Positions 1 through 9,324 of a stretch of DNA of 64,000 nucleotides are shown here, piece after piece. Location of the stretch: contig JAUIJZ010000006.1 of the NCBI GenBank assembly GCA_030430715.1, forward strand, positions 1-64,000, in the 5' to 3' direction. The notes beneath the pieces were generated by a model. It ran no database searches. It saw nothing but the letters and a program-made list of their open reading frames with translations, and was not told where the DNA came from. Every line of letters begins with the position of its first letter. The first letter of the stretch is position 1. The stretch comes from Alphaproteobacteria bacterium. GTDB lineage: Bacteria > Pseudomonadota > Alphaproteobacteria > Caulobacterales > Aquidulcibacteraceae. A program made the position numbers and the translations under genes.

Positions 1-1195
1 CACCGGTTTGACGCCGATCGTGCCGATGCCTTGCACGTTGGAATGCCCGCGCAGCGGCAAGAGACCCGCGCCGGGACGTCCAATCATGCCGCGCAAAAGC
101 GCAAGATTGGCGATGTATTCGACATTGTCCGAGCCGTTGACGTGGTGCGTGACGCCCATGCCCCACGCGAACACGGCATCTTTCGCTTCGGCATAGAGCG
201 TTGCGATGCGCTCGATGGCCTCGCGCGAGAGGTCGGTGCGGGCTGTGATGTCGTCCCAGGATGTTGCGTCAATGTCGGCGCGGAAGGCGTCGAACCCGTC
301 GCAATGGGCGGCGATGAAGTCGGCATTTTCGGCGCCGAGCGCGAGCACGGCTTTAGCGATGCCTTTGATCAGGGCGACGTCCGAGCCGATGCGCGGCTGG
401 ATATAATCGCTGGCGACGAAATCGCCGCCCTTAAGCATGGATGCGGCGCTCTTGGGAAAAGCGAACTTCACCAGCCCGCTTTCGCGTGCGGGATTGACGA
501 TCACCACTTGGCCGCCGCGATCGCGGCACGCTTTCAGCTTGTGCATGAAGCGCGGGTGGTTGGAGGCGGGGTTGGCGCCAATGACGAAGATGAAGTCGCA
601 GCGATCAAGGTCTTCGAGTTCGACCGTCGATGTGCCTGTGCCGATGGTCGTGCCGAGGCCGACGCCGGTCGCCTGGTGACAATAATAGGAGCAATTATTG
701 ACGTTGTTGGCGCCGTACACGCGCGCCAGCAGCTGTAGGACGAAGCCAGCTTCATTCGAGGCGCGGCCGGAGGAATAGAAGAAGGTGCGCTTGGCGTCTG
801 TTTCAGCGAAGCGCTTGGCGGCGTGCGCGTATGCCCAATCCCAACTCACTTGCTCGAAGCGGTCTGAATCCTTTGCTTTGAAGATCGGGAAGGCGAGGCG
901 TCCGAGATGTTCGAGTTCGTGGCCGTCGAGTTCGCGCAAATCTTCCAGCTTGTGCTCGATGACTTCGAGTGGAATGCCGGGCTGAATATCCGTCGATTGC
1001 GCCTGGACTGATTTGTTGCAGACGGTCCTGTTCGTTGGTCATGCCGCCACGCTGGCCGCCCATGCTCAAACCGCACGCCTTGCAGGCATTTTTGGAAGTC
1101 AGCGCCTTGGCGGTATTCGCCAACCCGATGCGTTGCGCTGTGGCCAGCGCGTAAAGCACCTTTTTAGGGCCGCCGCCCACGATGGGTTTTGTCAT
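1..1195 (-). pseudogene. FdhF/YdeP-family molybdopterin oxidoreductase, N-terminal part, apparently frameshifted and truncated by the window edge
   Basis: Minus-strand start at 1195 gives MTKPIVGGGPKKVLYALATAQRIGLANTAKALTSKNACKACGLSMGGQRGGMTNEQ. The homologous continuation VCNKSVQAQSTDIQPGIP...FFYSSGRASNEAGFVLQLLARVYGANNVNNCSYYCHQATGVGLG...GANPASNHPRFMHK...GMGVTHHVNGSDNVEYIANLALLRG is in a different minus frame, running open from about 1023 to the window edge. Confidence 0.75.
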
Positions 1196-1237
1196 GTGAC
1201 TTTATAGCATCGGCCAGTGCGTGTTGGCCAAGGAGCG

Positions 1238-1489
1238 CTAGAGCGCTTCCGACGTCGCCACGATTGGACGGCTTTCACGCGTGCCTTTCATGCGCTTGTC
1301 AGGCGTCGTCGGATCGTTTGGCGAGATCTCGATATAGTCGGCATGCACGGCCAGGATTGTTCCCACGAATGGAAAATCGCCAAATCCGTCCGGCACCCGA
1401 TAGCTCACCGTATCGCCGACCTTGAACGTCGCCGGATCGAAATTGAACTCGAACGGGCAATCTTCGCCCGCGCCGCCAAGGCCTTGCAT
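1238..1489 (-). CDS. Small conserved hypothetical protein (MQGLGGAGEDCPFEFNFDPATFKVGDTVSYRVPDGF...)
   Basis: ORF with plausible internal ATG; compact globular composition; no family recognised. Confidence 0.5.
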   Translation of the reverse strand: MQGLGGAGEDCPFEFNFDPATFKVGDTVSYRVPDGFGDFPFVGTILAVHADYIEISPNDPTTPDKRMKGTRESRPIVATSEAL

Positions 1490-1602
1490 GGCTTTATCTC
1501 CTGATAGGAGCACTATAATAGACGGGCGGACCACCGGCTAGCGCCGTGACAAAAGACAGACACACGCGTGTCCCAACTGATCCGGAAACAAGGGGGGATT
1601 TC

Positions 1603-3153
1603 ATGAAGCTCAAGCATTGGGCGGTAGGCATTGGATGCGCGGCTTTGTTGGCCGGATGCAGCCAACCGGTCGAAGGGCCGACCATTGAGGTGGATGCAGG
1701 CGCGTTGCCGTTGGTGCGGACCGTCGACGAGCATTTCCAGTCCTACAATGTGGAAATGGTTGAGCTGATCGGGGGCCGTTTTTGGCGCCCCTATAGCAGC
1801 CTTGAGGCGGCTGGCGATGCGCCGATGTCGGACGTGACCGACGGGGCCGTCGGTTTGAGCGAAGATCTGTTCGAGCAGCGTGAGCCGATCGATCTCAACA
1901 ATCGACGCCTCCGCACGCTCGCGGCGGCGCTTGGCCCGGCCTACATCCGCGTCAGCGGCAGCTGGGCCAATACGGTCTATTTCCAGAATAACAACGATGC
2001 GCCGCTGACGGCGCCGCCTGAAGGCTATGCTGGCGTGCTTACGCGGCAGCAATGGCGCGACCTTTTCGATTTCGCGCGCGCCGTGGATGGCGAGGTGTTC
2101 ACATCGTTTGCGATCAACCAAGCCGTGCGTGACCGGCGCGGTGTGTGGACCCCGGTTCAAGCGCAACAATTGATGGATTACACCAACGAGATTGGCGGCG
2201 AGATTTTCGCCGCTCAGCTGTTCAACGAGCCGAACCTCTCGCAGCATGGCGGCGGGCCGCGCGAATATAGCGGCGCGGATTTCGCGCGCGACATTGCGGC
2301 GTTCCGCGCGTTCACGGCGACGGCCGCGCCGGACATGCTCATCGTCGGCCCCGGCGACAGCCCCGGCGTTCCGGCGGCGGCTGATTTCGTGAGTTCGGAG
2401 CCGCGCCCGGACTTCGATGTGTTCAATTATCATTTCTATCCTGGCGTCTCGCAGCGTTGCGCGCCGCCGACCAATGAGCAGGTCGGCACGCGGCGTGAGG
2501 AAGCGTTGGAGGAAAGCTATCTTGGACGCACGGATGCGGCTTTTGCCGCGCACGAGCCGCTGCGTGATGAATATGCGCCAGATGCGCAAATCTGGATCAC
2601 CGAAACAGGCGGCGCCGCATGCGGCGGGGCGCCTTGGCACGCAACCTTTGTCGATACCTTCCGCTATGTCGATCAGATGGGCCGGCTGGCCAAGCAGGGC
2701 GTGGATGTGATCTTCCACAACACCCTGGCGGCCAGCGATTATGCGCTGCTCGACGACCACACGTTCGCGCCGCGTCCGAGCTATTGGGCGGCGTTGTTGT
2801 GGCGCCGTCTGATGGACGAGCGCGTGCTCGACGCGGGCGAGGTGAACCCGGATCTGCGCGTTTATGCGCATTGCCTGCGCGATCAGCCGGGCGGCGTTTC
2901 GCTGGTGGCGATCAATACCAGTGATGAAGCCAGCGCTGTCAGCATTCCGACGGGTGGTGAGCTGTTTCTGCTCGATGCCCCTGAGCTGGAAAGCAAGGAG
3001 GCGCGCTTGAACGGATCGGCGCTTACGCTTGGCGCGGACGATAGTTTGCCTGAATTGAGCGGACGCCGCGTCGGCGCCGGCAATGTGACCATCGCACCGC
3101 ATAGCATTGGCTTTATCGCCATCGCTGGCGCCAACAACCCAGCCTGCAGCTAA
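1603..3153 (+). CDS. Glycoside hydrolase family 79 (heparanase-like) lipoprotein
   Basis: Lipoprotein signal MKLKHWAVGIGCAALLAGCSQ; clan GH-A-like acid/base motif AQLFNEPN and nucleophile motif IWITETGGAACGG. Confidence 0.65.
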   Translation: MKLKHWAVGIGCAALLAGCSQPVEGPTIEVDAGALPLVRTVDEHFQSYNVEMVELIGGRFWRPYSSLEAAGDAPMSDVTDGAVGLSEDLFEQREPIDLNNRRLRTLAAALGPAYIRVSGSWANTVYFQNNNDAPLTAPPEGYAGVLTRQQWRDLFDFARAVDGEVFTSFAINQAVRDRRGVWTPVQAQQLMDYTNEIGGEIFAAQLFNEPNLSQHGGGPREYSGADFARDIAAFRAFTATAAPDMLIVGPGDSPGVPAAADFVSSEPRPDFDVFNYHFYPGVSQRCAPPTNEQVGTRREEALEESYLGRTDAAFAAHEPLRDEYAPDAQIWITETGGAACGGAPWHATFVDTFRYVDQMGRLAKQGVDVIFHNTLAASDYALLDDHTFAPRPSYWAALLWRRLMDERVLDAGEVNPDLRVYAHCLRDQPGGVSLVAINTSDEASAVSIPTGGELFLLDAPELESKEARLNGSALTLGADDSLPELSGRRVGAGNVTIAPHSIGFIAIAGANNPACS

Positions 3154-3178
3154 CCGAAACTGCTTCAGGCAAAAAATT

Positions 3179-3211
3179 GCGCGGGCCGGGGAAACCGGTC
3201 CGCGCTTTTTT
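3179..3211 (+). terminator. Rho-independent terminator
   Basis: GCGCGGGCCGG-ggaaa-CCGGTCCGCGC followed by TTTTTT. Confidence 0.85.
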
Positions 3212-3254
3212 GTGCAGATAGAAGATGGGAAGCGCTAACGCGTTCCCGCCGTTC

Positions 3255-4913
3255 TTAGATCAATTCACGCCCAGCCTTGTCCGGATCATTTTGCACCTCA
3301 CACTCATCGTTGAGGATCATGGTGGGGCGATTTTGCACGTCGTAACGCGGCCATTGCGGCAGGCTTGCCGTGTTCGGATCGCCCGTTCGCATGAACGCGA
3401 GCAATGCGTCGGACATGCGGTTCGACAGCGCGCGTGGCCGCGGTCCGCCGCCGGAATGCGTGTACATCAGGTCGGTATTGTTGAACCAGAAACAGATGTC
3501 GGCGCAGTGCGTCGCGCGGATGCGTCCATCATAATGCGACGGGCAATAGCCGTACCAAGCGAGATAGATCGGCGCCGCTTGATTGGCCTTGGCGTCGGCG
3601 GTGCGGATGACGCCCTGACGGTTGCTTGACACCATGACGCAAATTTCGCCGGGCGACGCCTCGGGGAAAGCTTCGGCGAACGCGTTATAGACGGCGGGCG
3701 CGCGGTCTCCCAATCCCTCGCCACGCCCCATGCGGCCGCCTTGTGTGCGCAGTGACTCGATCGCTTCTTCAGGCGTGTAAGTCTCCATTGTCGGCACATA
3801 GAGCATCATGTTCCACTCGTGGAAGGTGGTGGAGAGCAGCATCGGAATGTCGTGCGCCGCTCCGTTCGGATCGGTGAAATAACCACCGGTCGGAATGTTC
3901 ACACCGTCCGCTACGGGAGAGAACCCGCCTTCCATGCCCTGTGCGGCCGCATTGGCGAGCGCGAGATATTCCTGCCAGGGCATTTCCTGCAGACGGTCGA
4001 TTTGCGTGCGGCGCAAACCGGCGCGCTGCAGGATGGCGGCGCCGATCGCCTGCGTACGTGATTGCTGTTGCGCATCCACTGATGAACCGCTCAGCGGAAC
4101 CACTTTGTGCAACATGCCGCGCGCTGCTGGCATGGCTGCGAGCGTGCAGACTTTCGCGCCGCCGCCCGATTGTCCCATGATGGTGACATTGCCCGGATCG
4201 CCGCCGAAATTGGCAATGTTGCGGTTCACCCAACGCAGCGCTTCGACCATGTCGAGCGCGCCGGCATTGCCGGAATGGCGATACTTCTCGCCGCCGACGC
4301 TGGAGAAATCGGAGAAGCCGAACGGGCCCAAACGGTGATTGACGGATACAAAGACGACATCGCCTTTGCGCGCGAAATTCTCGCCTTTATAGCCGTCTTG
4401 CTCGATGCCGTTGCCTGCAGACCAGCCGCCGCCATGAAACCAAACCAGTACAGGACGCTGACGCCCGTCGAGTGCTGGCGTCCACACGTTCACGCGTAGG
4501 CAGTCTTCGCTGACGTCATCGTAATTCCAATGATCGAGCCATGCATTGAAGGGGCGCGCATACTTCGCTTCCATTGGTTGCGGCGCTGAGTTTCCCCACC
4601 ACAAGGCATCGTAAACGCCCTCCCAGCGCGCGGGCGGTTGCGGGGGCATGAAGCGGTTTGCGCCTGCCGTGGATGCGCCGTAGGGAATGCCGCGAAACTC
4701 GTGGATGCCGCGAAGGATCATGCCGCGGACTTGACCGTATTCGGTATTGGCGATTGCGATATTGGCGCCGATCTGGATGGTCTCGCTATCGTCATTCAGC
4801 GCCGTTTGCGCCGTTGCTTGGCTGCCGGTCGCGCATGCGCCTAACGCCGGTGCAGAGAATCCTAGAGCTGCGATGCCGGCGCCTTTGAAGACGCCGCGGC
4901 GGTTCATGACCAT
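3255..4913 (-). CDS. Carboxylesterase type B family protein, putative Tat-exported
   Basis: NRRGVFKGAGIAALGFSAPALG twin-arginine-like leader; PVLVWFHGGGWSAGNG; nucleophile elbow GDPGNVTIMGQSGGG. Confidence 0.85.
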   Translation of the reverse strand: MVMNRRGVFKGAGIAALGFSAPALGACATGSQATAQTALNDDSETIQIGANIAIANTEYGQVRGMILRGIHEFRGIPYGASTAGANRFMPPQPPARWEGVYDALWWGNSAPQPMEAKYARPFNAWLDHWNYDDVSEDCLRVNVWTPALDGRQRPVLVWFHGGGWSAGNGIEQDGYKGENFARKGDVVFVSVNHRLGPFGFSDFSSVGGEKYRHSGNAGALDMVEALRWVNRNIANFGGDPGNVTIMGQSGGGAKVCTLAAMPAARGMLHKVVPLSGSSVDAQQQSRTQAIGAAILQRAGLRRTQIDRLQEMPWQEYLALANAAAQGMEGGFSPVADGVNIPTGGYFTDPNGAAHDIPMLLSTTFHEWNMMLYVPTMETYTPEEAIESLRTQGGRMGRGEGLGDRAPAVYNAFAEAFPEASPGEICVMVSSNRQGVIRTADAKANQAAPIYLAWYGYCPSHYDGRIRATHCADICFWFNNTDLMYTHSGGGPRPRALSNRMSDALLAFMRTGDPNTASLPQWPRYDVQNRPTMILNDECEVQNDPDKAGRELI

Positions 4914-5115
4914 GATTTCCCTCCCTGTAGTTTTATAAAATGCATTCTGAGCACTTGCTCGAATTCCTGCCTGGATGGATCGGTCCACGCAAGTTGAAAC
5001 TGAGCGCGTGTTGTCTTGCATATCTTGCGTTGCACTGATTTGACGGCGCGCTGCGGATTGCTAAACGTCGCGTCGCGTTTCTCTTGCGAGCGCAGTCTTA
5101 GAAAGTGGTGTGGGG

Positions 5116-5610
5116 ATGAAGAGAGTTCTTTTGGCGCTGGCCAGCGCGGTTGCGCTTATGGGATGTGCGGCGCAGGCGCAGGAAGCGCCGCAAGCGGCGG
5201 CGCCGGCGCAAGCGGCAGTCGCGCCTGCTGCTGGCGCGCGTGTGATGATGCTGCGTGTTTATGTTTCGGACGCGGCGCGCGCGGCTGAATTTTACGGTGA
5301 AGTGTTCGGCGCGGTCGGCAGCAACGCCATGGGCGGCAATGGCGGCGGCAATGTCCGCATCATGACTCTTCCCGGCGGACTGCCGGGCCTCATCCTGATT
5401 CAAAGCGAGCAGGAAGAGACGATGAACGGCAGCTGGGTGATGCAGGTGCCGGATTTGCAGGGCACGCTTGAGCGCGCCGCCGCGCATGGCGCGACCCTGA
5501 TGAATACGAACTTCGATGCGGAAGCGGGCGGCATGCCGTCGCGCTCCAGCCATTTCGTCGATCCGGACGGCAACATCATCGAAGTGCTGCAAATGGGCGG
5601 CGCCCGATAA
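5116..5610 (+). CDS. VOC-family (glyoxalase-like) protein with N-terminal signal/lipoprotein sequence
   Basis: MKRVLLALASAVALMGCAAQA leader; VSDAARAAEFYGEVFG...FVDPDGNIIEVLQ VOC motifs. Confidence 0.75.
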   Translation: MKRVLLALASAVALMGCAAQAQEAPQAAAPAQAAVAPAAGARVMMLRVYVSDAARAAEFYGEVFGAVGSNAMGGNGGGNVRIMTLPGGLPGLILIQSEQEETMNGSWVMQVPDLQGTLERAAAHGATLMNTNFDAEAGGMPSRSSHFVDPDGNIIEVLQMGGAR

Positions 5611-5663
5611 GGCGCTGATGGGCGCTGCTTGAAGCCAGGCTTCGGCAGCGCCTATATTGCCCG

Positions 5664-6047
5664 GGCCAGTCGGCTGGACGGCCGCGAGCGCAAGTCCCGA
5701 AAGGGCGCGTTCGAGGAAAGTCCGGGCTCCATGCGGATACGGCGGCGGGTAACGCCCGCCGAGAGTGATCTTAGGGATAGCGCCACAGAGAATAGTCTGC
5801 CGCGCTTCTTCGGAAGCAGGCGATGGTGAAACGGTGGAGTAAGAGCCCACCGCGCCGACCGTAAGGAAGGCGGCACGGCAAGCCCCGCCGGGAGCAAGAC
5901 CGAATAGGGATGCTTGGAGTCTCGAACTCCAGCCCGCCGCAGGGCCGCATCCGGGTAGGTCGCGAGAACCATGCGGCGACGCATGGTCCAGAGGAATGGT
6001 CGTCCTCTCGCAAGAGAGACAGAACCCGGCTTACAGGCCGACTGGCA
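5664..6047 (+). ncRNA. rnpB: RNase P RNA, bacterial type A
   Basis: Hallmarks GAGGAAAGTCCGGGCTCC, GGTGAAACGGTGGAGTAAGAGCCCACCG and ACAGAACCCGGCTTACAGGCCGACTGG; 5' GCCAGTCGGCTGG pairs with the 3' end. Confidence 0.93.
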
Positions 6048-6054
6048 TTTTATT

Positions 6055-6954
6055 TTATTCTGTCACGGTGGTTTCGCCGGATTGCCGCCGCGGTTTCGGG
6101 GCGAGCGTGCGCATGGCGTCGAGTAACGGGCTGAACTGAGCCGAAACCACGTTGCGCGGCGCTTTGTAATCAGGCCCAAGCCCGGTGGCGGGAAACTCAT
6201 CTTTCGCGGGCGCGTAATAGGTGCCGAACACGATATCCATGACCGGCAGGAAGTCGGCGAAATTTTTGTTGTAATGCTTCGGATCGGTCGAGTGATGGAT
6301 GCGGTGTACTTGCGGCGTGACGACAAGACGGTTCAGCCAGGCGAGGCGCAGCCGCGCGCCGGAATGGTAGAACATCGACAAGACCGAAGGCAGCAGGCCG
6401 GTAACGGCGCCGAGATTGCTGGCGCCTTGAACGTCAAGCTGCAGGACAAGACCAAAGGTGAAAGCCGGGAAGACCGCGCGCCACGCGCTTTGCAGGAAAT
6501 GATCGCGTGCCCAGGTTGATGTGTTCATGCGCTCGTCACTGTGATGCAGCTTGTGGAATTGCCACAGGAACGGGACTTTGTGTTCGATCCGGTGCGCCCA
6601 ATAGAACCAAAGATCGTGCAGTAAGAGCGTGCCGATAATGATCGCCGCGATTTCCAGCGCGCCGCCGACATAAGCGATGTCGTGTAGGCTCGCGAACGAA
6701 AAGCCGAGCGGCGTGAAACCCAGCTGTTCGCGCAGCGTCGCGCCGCCCGCGCCTGCGAGCGCGCCGAGTGGCGAGGCCAGAAACATCGTCGTCAGCGAGA
6801 TCAGGATGTTGAGCGCATAATCGCCGAAGCGCGGCCGCTGGCCGGCTGGGAGCACCTGTTCGAGGATGATGAACGGGACGAGTAGAACCTGCATCGCCAA
6901 GATGAAGGGCAGAATGTTCATGGTGCCCGCCCATGCGCTCCAAATCAGGTCCAT
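6055..6954 (-). CDS. Sterol desaturase / fatty acid hydroxylase family protein
   Basis: Histidine clusters HDLWFYWAHRIEHKVPFLWQFHKLHHSDERMN and HRIHHS; multiple TM segments. Confidence 0.88.
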   Translation of the reverse strand: MDLIWSAWAGTMNILPFILAMQVLLVPFIILEQVLPAGQRPRFGDYALNILISLTTMFLASPLGALAGAGGATLREQLGFTPLGFSFASLHDIAYVGGALEIAAIIIGTLLLHDLWFYWAHRIEHKVPFLWQFHKLHHSDERMNTSTWARDHFLQSAWRAVFPAFTFGLVLQLDVQGASNLGAVTGLLPSVLSMFYHSGARLRLAWLNRLVVTPQVHRIHHSTDPKHYNKNFADFLPVMDIVFGTYYAPAKDEFPATGLGPDYKAPRNVVSAQFSPLLDAMRTLAPKPRRQSGETTVTE

Positions 6955-7104
6955 CCGCCGTTTCCTCCCGTTATGCGTGCACCATGAAGGGGCTGAGCGA
7001 GCATGGGAAGGGCCGCGCCCTCTGACTGGCGCGGCATGGCGGCCATCGCCGGGCAGGCGGTCGTTAAACTCGACACGCCATGTTCCCGCGCGTATTCAGC
7101 GGGT

Positions 7105-7950
7105 ATGCAAGTGGGACAATCGGACGAGGATTTGGCGCGCGAGCCACTCACATATCGTGAGGACTTGTTCGCTGGTAAAACCGCCATTGTGTCCGGCGGC
7201 GGAAGCGGCATCGGCAAGGCCATTGCCTACCGCTTGGCGCGGCACGGGGCCAAGGTTGCGCTATGTGGGCGCAGCCCCGAGCGCTTGGAATCCGCCGCAG
7301 AGGGCTTGCGCAAGCTCGGCGTGGACGTGCTGACGCATCCCATGTCGATCCGCGACCCGGATGCAGTGGCCGCGTTCATGGATGAGGTTTTCGACCGCTT
7401 TGGCCGCGTGGACCTCTTGGTCAACAATGCTGGCGGGCAATTTCCCCAGGCCGCCATCGATTATAAGCCGAAGGGCTGGCACGCAGTCATCGAAACGAAC
7501 CTGACCGGGCCGTGGTACATGATGCAGGCGGCGGCCCGGAAATGGCGCGACGCCGACGCGCCGGGCAATATCGTCAATATCGTCGCCGCGTTTCATCGCG
7601 GCATGCCCGGCATCGCCCACACCTGCGCGGCCCGCGCGGGCGTGGTTCACCTTTCCAAGACGCTGGCGATCGAATGGGCGCCGCTCAGCATTCGCATCAA
7701 TTGCGTCGCGCCGGGCTTTATCGCCACCGAAGGGCTCGGCGTTTACGCCGAAGACGTGCGCGGGGCGATGGCGCAGACGAACCTGGTGAAGCGCCTCGGA
7801 ACGCCGACGGAAGTGGCGGATTCGGTCTGCTATCTCGCTTCGCCGGCGGGCAGTTTCATTACCGGCGAAGTGCTGTCCATCGATGGCGGCCAGCATATCT
7901 GGGGCGATGCCTGGGCCATCCCGCGTCCGGACTGGTTCGCTCAGGGCTAG
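7105..7950 (+). CDS. SDR family oxidoreductase (2,4-dienoyl-CoA reductase-like)
   Basis: VSGGGSGIGKAIA nucleotide-binding motif, NNAGG, GEVLSIDGGQ. Confidence 0.85.
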   Translation: MQVGQSDEDLAREPLTYREDLFAGKTAIVSGGGSGIGKAIAYRLARHGAKVALCGRSPERLESAAEGLRKLGVDVLTHPMSIRDPDAVAAFMDEVFDRFGRVDLLVNNAGGQFPQAAIDYKPKGWHAVIETNLTGPWYMMQAAARKWRDADAPGNIVNIVAAFHRGMPGIAHTCAARAGVVHLSKTLAIEWAPLSIRINCVAPGFIATEGLGVYAEDVRGAMAQTNLVKRLGTPTEVADSVCYLASPAGSFITGEVLSIDGGQHIWGDAWAIPRPDWFAQG

Positions 7951-8047
7951 CGGTATCCCGTCAGGGCGGCGGGCGTCGCCTAGATCTTCACACCATAAGC
8001 AGAGGTGAGGCCGGGCGCCGAAGCGTGAATCGTGGTGCAATGGGCGC

Positions 8048-9025
8048 ATGAGCCATGCCCCAGTCCTCCTCGCAGAAGCGATGGACGCGCTCGCCCTCAA
8101 GGCCGGGGGCGTCTATGTCGACGCCACCTTCGGAGGGGGCGGCTACAGCCGGGAAATGCTGGCGCGCGCCGATTGCAACGTCATCGCTTTTGACCGCGAT
8201 CCCGACGCGATCCCGCGCGGGGCCGAAATGACTGCGCAAGCGAAAGGTAAATTCACGCTTCATCAAGGCCGCTTTGGCGATCTGTCTCCAGACGAGGCCG
8301 TTGATGGCGTGGTGTTCGATCTCGGCGTCTCGTCCTTCCAACTCGACGAGGGCGCTCGCGGCTTCTCGTTTCAGGCTGACGCGGATTTGGACATGCGGAT
8401 GGAGAGAGAAGGCAACAGCGCCGCCGACGCCGTGAATGGGCTCAGCGAAGTCGCGCTGGCCGATCTCATTTACAATTATGGCGAGGACGATGAGAGCCGG
8501 CGCATCGCCCGCACCATCGTGCAGGCGCGTGCTGCCGGGCCGATCACGCGCACGCTGCAATTGGCTGACATCGTCGAGCGCGCCGTGGGCGGGCGCAAAG
8601 GCGCGCGCACGCATCCGGCGACCAAGACATTCCAAGCGCTGCGCATGCTGGTGAATGACGAATTAGGCGAGTTGGCGCGCGGCCTCTCTGCGGCGGAGGG
8701 CGCGTTGAAGCCGGGCGGGCGGCTCGCGGTGGTGTCGTTCCATTCGCTCGAAGATCGCATGGTCAAGCGCTTCATCGCCGAGCGGGCCGATGCACAAGGG
8801 CGTGGCTCGCGGCACACGCCAGACCTGCCGCCGGAGCGCGCGCCGAGTTTCGCGCTTGAGCGCAAACGCGCTACTGCGCCGAGTGACGAGGAGGTCGCAC
8901 GCAATCCACGCGCGCGTTCGGCCAGTTTGCGCTGGGCGGTGCGCACCGATGCGCCGGCCTGGGATGAACTCGAACCGCCGGCTCTTGCCACGCGCGCGGA
9001 GGCCGAATGGAAAAAGCTCAGCTAA
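8048..9025 (+). CDS. rsmH: 16S rRNA (cytosine(1402)-N(4))-methyltransferase
   Basis: MSHAPVLLAEAMDAL, DATFGGGGYSREML, FDLGVSSFQLD; first gene of dcw cluster. Confidence 0.97.
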   Translation: MSHAPVLLAEAMDALALKAGGVYVDATFGGGGYSREMLARADCNVIAFDRDPDAIPRGAEMTAQAKGKFTLHQGRFGDLSPDEAVDGVVFDLGVSSFQLDEGARGFSFQADADLDMRMEREGNSAADAVNGLSEVALADLIYNYGEDDESRRIARTIVQARAAGPITRTLQLADIVERAVGGRKGARTHPATKTFQALRMLVNDELGELARGLSAAEGALKPGGRLAVVSFHSLEDRMVKRFIAERADAQGRGSRHTPDLPPERAPSFALERKRATAPSDEEVARNPRARSASLRWAVRTDAPAWDELEPPALATRAEAEWKKLS

Positions 9026-9324
9026 GGCGCGGGCTGCACATCGCGGCTATCGTTGTGATCATCGTGTTGGCTGTCGGCTTGTACAAAGCCAAGACCGACG
9101 CGTCGAAAACGCATGCGCATGTACGCGCGCTGGAAACACAAATCTCCGAGACTGAAGCGTCGATGCGCGCGCTGCGCGCCGAGATCGCCACGTTGGAAAG
9201 TCCGGCGCGGATCGAGGCTTTGGCTGAGCGTTATCTCGAGGCCGATACCGGTTCTGAGAGCGCCGCCTTGCCCGAGAGCGCCATCGGCGCAAATTTACCC
9301 GCGCCGCGTGAGACGCGGCGTTGA
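9007..9324 (+). CDS. ftsL: Cell division protein FtsL-like
   Basis: Short single-TM coiled-coil protein between rsmH and ftsI, overlapping both. Confidence 0.8.
   Translation: MEKAQLRRGLHIAAIVVIIVLAVGLYKAKTDASKTHAHVRALETQISETEASMRALRAEIATLESPARIEALAERYLEADTGSESAALPESAIGANLPAPRETRR

Noticed and set aside
31-738. 235-aa plus-strand ORF and overlapping small ORFs at the left edge
   Set aside because: Antisense shadow of the FdhF-like gene; the minus-strand reading gives recognisable family motifs
1234-1251. Short palindrome GGAGCGCTAGAGCGCTTCC
   Set aside because: Too short and common in GC-rich alphaproteobacterial intergenic DNA to support a claim alone
1513-3102. 529-aa minus-strand ORF opposite the GH79 gene
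   Set aside because: Arg/His/Ala-rich shadow translation typical of high-GC DNA; the plus strand has a lipoprotein leader and catalytic motifs
5629-6013. Several ORFs (5652-5984 -, 5771-6013 -, 5629-5829 +)
   Set aside because: They lie across the RNase P RNA gene
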